The notes beneath the pieces were generated by a model that saw only the letters and a list, made by a program, of their open reading frames with translations, made no database searches and had not been told where the DNA came from. 32,868 nt of DNA from an uncultured Collinsella sp. (GTDB lineage Bacteria > Actinomycetota > Coriobacteriia > Coriobacteriales > Coriobacteriaceae): contig UQIY01000024.1 in assembly GCA_900541195.1 (NCBI GenBank), positions 1 through 32,868 on the forward strand, read 5' to 3'. A program made the position numbers and the translations under genes. The stretch's first letter is position 1. Each line of letters begins with the position of its first letter. Shown here piece by piece: positions 31,286 through 32,868 of the stretch.

Positions 31286-32080
31286 CTATCCCTGGAATAC
31301 ACCGGTGAGCATGGCGAGCGCCTCGAGCACGCCGCCGCCGACCGACGTCGCCTTGTCCGAAATGTAGTTGATATAGCTGGCATCGCCGCGCGGATCGACG
31401 TCGGCACATTTAAAGCCCTCGGTCACCTGAACGCCGTCGGCCAAAAGACCGCGCAAGCAGCCGTCAATCTGCGTGACCATGGGAGTATCGCCCGCGTAGC
31501 CAATCACGTCTCCGGCGCTCACGATGTCGCCGATTGCGCGGTCGGACCGAAACACGCCGGCGGCGGGGCTGTGGATAACGCGCTCCTTGCCATAGCCGGC
31601 GATAATGCCCGGCACGCCCGTGTTGGGCTGGGGCGAACCTTGGGTAATGACACGGCCGAGAAAATGCCCGCGCATGGTCTCGACCACGGCGTCGCAATCG
31701 ACCGGCGCGGTAAAGCCCGGCCCCACGGCGATGACGGCAGGCGCCATGTCGCGCGTGGTGCCCAGGTTGCGCTTGGCCAAAATCGCGTCGACCACAGCCG
31801 CGGGTTTCAGCTCGCCGAGCATCTTGGCCTGGGGGTCTACCACGACGGCGACGTCTCCGGCCTCGGTAATTGCAAGCGCCTCTGCCGGCGTCTGTGCCAA
31901 GCGAGCGCGAATGCCTTCAACCTCGACCTCGCCCAGGTGAATGGCCTCGCAAAAACTGATTGTGCGGCGGATGCACGTGGGAACCGCGATATCGGCCATA
32001 ACGACCGACACGCCGGCGCGCACCAAGCGAGCGGCGACGCCCGTGGCGATATCGCCGGCGCCGCGAACATATACGAGCAT
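31286..32080 (-). CDS. yqeB: Selenium-dependent molybdenum hydroxylase maturation protein YqeB
   Basis: A 264-residue protein of the EF2563/YqeB family. It starts MLVYVRGAGDIATGVAARL, a Rossmann-like motif, and contains CIRRTISFCEAIH, GPGFTAPVDCDAVVET and QGSPQPNTGVPG. The family occurs in genomes with selenium-dependent molybdenum hydroxylases, alongside yqeC, xdhC and selD, and is thought to act in making the labile-selenium cofactor. It is first in a unit with xdhC and divergent from yqeC across about 100 nt. Confidence 0.9.
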   Translation of the reverse strand: MLVYVRGAGDIATGVAARLVRAGVSVVMADIAVPTCIRRTISFCEAIHLGEVEVEGIRARLAQTPAEALAITEAGDVAVVVDPQAKMLGELKPAAVVDAILAKRNLGTTRDMAPAVIAVGPGFTAPVDCDAVVETMRGHFLGRVITQGSPQPNTGVPGIIAGYGKERVIHSPAAGVFRSDRAIGDIVSAGDVIGYAGDTPMVTQIDGCLRGLLADGVQVTEGFKCADVDPRGDASYINYISDKATSVGGGVLEALAMLTGVFQG

Positions 32081-32121
32081 TCCCGGGGCACCTCCCTGTG
32101 CTACGGTTTGAGCAGAGCAAA

Positions 32122-32162
32122 AGCGGTTCGACCGCTACTCTGATGATTATTTATTATCACAG
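32122..32162. promoter_or_regulatory. Divergent yqeB/yqeC regulatory region
   Basis: AGCGGT-TCG-ACCGCT (32122-32136) is a perfect small hairpin. It is followed by an AT-rich imperfect dyad, TGATGAT to TATCACAG, around 32141-32162, similar in layout to CRP/FNR-family sites, and then TATTATAC as a possible -10 region for yqeC. Roles are inferred and weakly supported. Confidence 0.3.
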
Positions 32163-32182
32163 TATTATACGGCGGTGAACAG

Positions 32183-32820
32183 ATGGAAACGACGAGCGGA
32201 AACCTTGCCTCCGCGCTCAAGATCGAGCCGGGCATTACCGCAATTATCGGCAGTGGCGGCAAGTCGACCTTGCTGAAGACGCTGGGCCTTGAGCTTATGC
32301 GCGCTGGCGGCCGCGTGCTCCTCTGCACCACCACGCATATGTTTCCCGTCGCCGGCGTGCCATGGGACGGGTCGAGCCGTCGCCTGGACTCCGCGCCTTG
32401 GAAGCCGGGGGCCCTGCATGTTCCCGGCTGCACCTGCGAGGCATGCGCGGGCATGAACCGCGGAAGTATCTGCCAGGCGGGTGTTTTGGACCCGGAGACA
32501 GGCAAGCTCTCCGCCCCCGCTGAGCCGCTCAACGAGCTGGCGCAGCGCTTTGACTATGTGTTGGCCGAGGCAGATGGCAGCAAGCGACTCCCGCTCAAGG
32601 CGCATGCCACCTGGGAGCCGGTAATTCCCGCCGCCACGGCAAACGTTGTCTGGCTCGTCGGTGCCTCGGGGCTGGGCGAGCCCGTCGCCGAGGTTGTCCA
32701 CCGCCCCGAGCTCTTCTGCGAGCGCTGCGGCTGCGAGCCCACCGACATCGCCACGCCCGAGCACGTCGCCCAGGTGCTCAATGCCGAGCTGCGGATGCTG
32801 AACCTCAGCAATGCCCGCAT
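32183..32820 (+). CDS. yqeC: YqeC, selenium-dependent hydroxylase accessory protein (3' truncated by contig end)
   Basis: A partial gene of 212 complete codons, translated by eye from ATG 32183. A P-loop-like GSGGKST is at about 23-29, then CTTTHMFP, an insertion with clustered cysteines (CTCEACAGMNRGSIC), EADGSKRLPLKA and WEPVIP. These match the YqeC family, which co-occurs with YqeB and XdhC in selenium-dependent molybdenum hydroxylase systems. The ribosome site GGTGA is weak. The coding frame is cut at 32820 by adapter sequence, so the C-terminus is unknown. This is assembly truncation, not a biological one. Confidence 0.88.
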
Positions 32821-32868
32821 CTGTCTCTTATACACATCTCCGAGCCCACGAGACCGGAGCCTATCTCG
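32821..32868. other. Nextera transposase adapter and index (contamination)
   Basis: CTGTCTCTTATACACATCT (32821-32839) is the Tn5 mosaic end. CCGAGCCCACGAGAC (32840-32854) is the Nextera read-2 adapter. CGGAGCCT (32855-32862) fits an i7 index (N720 in my memory), and ATCTCG begins the P7 flow-cell sequence. It should be trimmed. An antisense ORF starting MYKRQ arises from it and is an artefact. Confidence 0.98.

Noticed and set aside
32554..32835. Antisense ORF beginning MYKRQ
   Set aside because: Its start is encoded by the Nextera adapter and the rest is antisense to yqeC.
1..32868. CRISPR arrays, rRNA and tRNA genes
   Set aside because: No regularly spaced repeats, rRNA-like stretches or convincing cloverleaf sequences were found on either strand by eye.

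Overview
The window looks like a short-read contig from a gut coriobacterium, most likely Collinsella or a close relative. I base this on the high G+C, the actinobacterial gene order secY-adk-map-infA-rpmJ-rpsM-rpsK-rpsD-rpoA-rplQ-truA, and several intergenic palindromic repeats (GGGGAC/GACTAGTC types and a GTTGCGGTGAAATAG type) that I associate with Collinsella from memory. The genus is an inference; no rRNA gene is present. The last 48 bases (32821-32868) are not biological: they are an Illumina Nextera transposase adapter with index.

Positions 1-5227 are an accessory region. On the minus strand is a compact operon: a small secreted peptide resembling lactococcin 972-type bacteriocins, a large permease made of two fused ABC-2-like halves, and its ATPase. 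Divergent from it is a four-helix DUF2975 membrane protein with a YozG-type HTH regulator. A perfect 7-5-7 palindrome lies in the shared promoter region. The HTH gene runs in frame, through one stop codon, into a tyrosine recombinase that has lost its N-terminal part. I consider the bacteriocin/ABC/regulator cassette the most interesting system here.

Positions 5228-9460 carry an ACT-domain protein, citrate synthase and two Cof-type HAD phosphatases. The second phosphatase is flanked by inverted copies of a ~48-bp repeat and has a leader hairpin that buries its ribosome binding site. Positions 9457-19979 hold adenine deaminase (with a terminator-like leader), TyrRS, a U32 peptidase-family protein, a class A penicillin-binding protein, ArgR, a degenerate family 2 glycosyltransferase and TruA. 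A 35-bp perfect inverted repeat separates the adenine deaminase and TyrRS genes.

Positions 20072-29921 are the distal spc operon plus the alpha operon, all on the minus strand: rplE-rpsZ-rpsH-rplF-rplR-rpsE-rpmD-rplO-secY-adk-map-infA-rpmJ-rpsM-rpsK-rpsD-rpoA-rplQ, closed by a strong terminator. The usual upstream genes (rplX, rplN, rpsQ and so on) are absent. rplE instead has its own promoter-like sequence behind the terminator/repeat of xdhC. The map-infA gap contains a 129-nt near-perfect palindrome that includes the stop codon of map, and three other intercistronic gaps hold hairpins.

Positions 30233-32820 encode maturation factors for selenium-dependent molybdenum hydroxylases: an XdhC-family protein and YqeB on the minus strand, and a divergent YqeC cut off by the adapter. 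Together with adenine deaminase they hint at purine catabolism, but no hydroxylase structural gene is visible.
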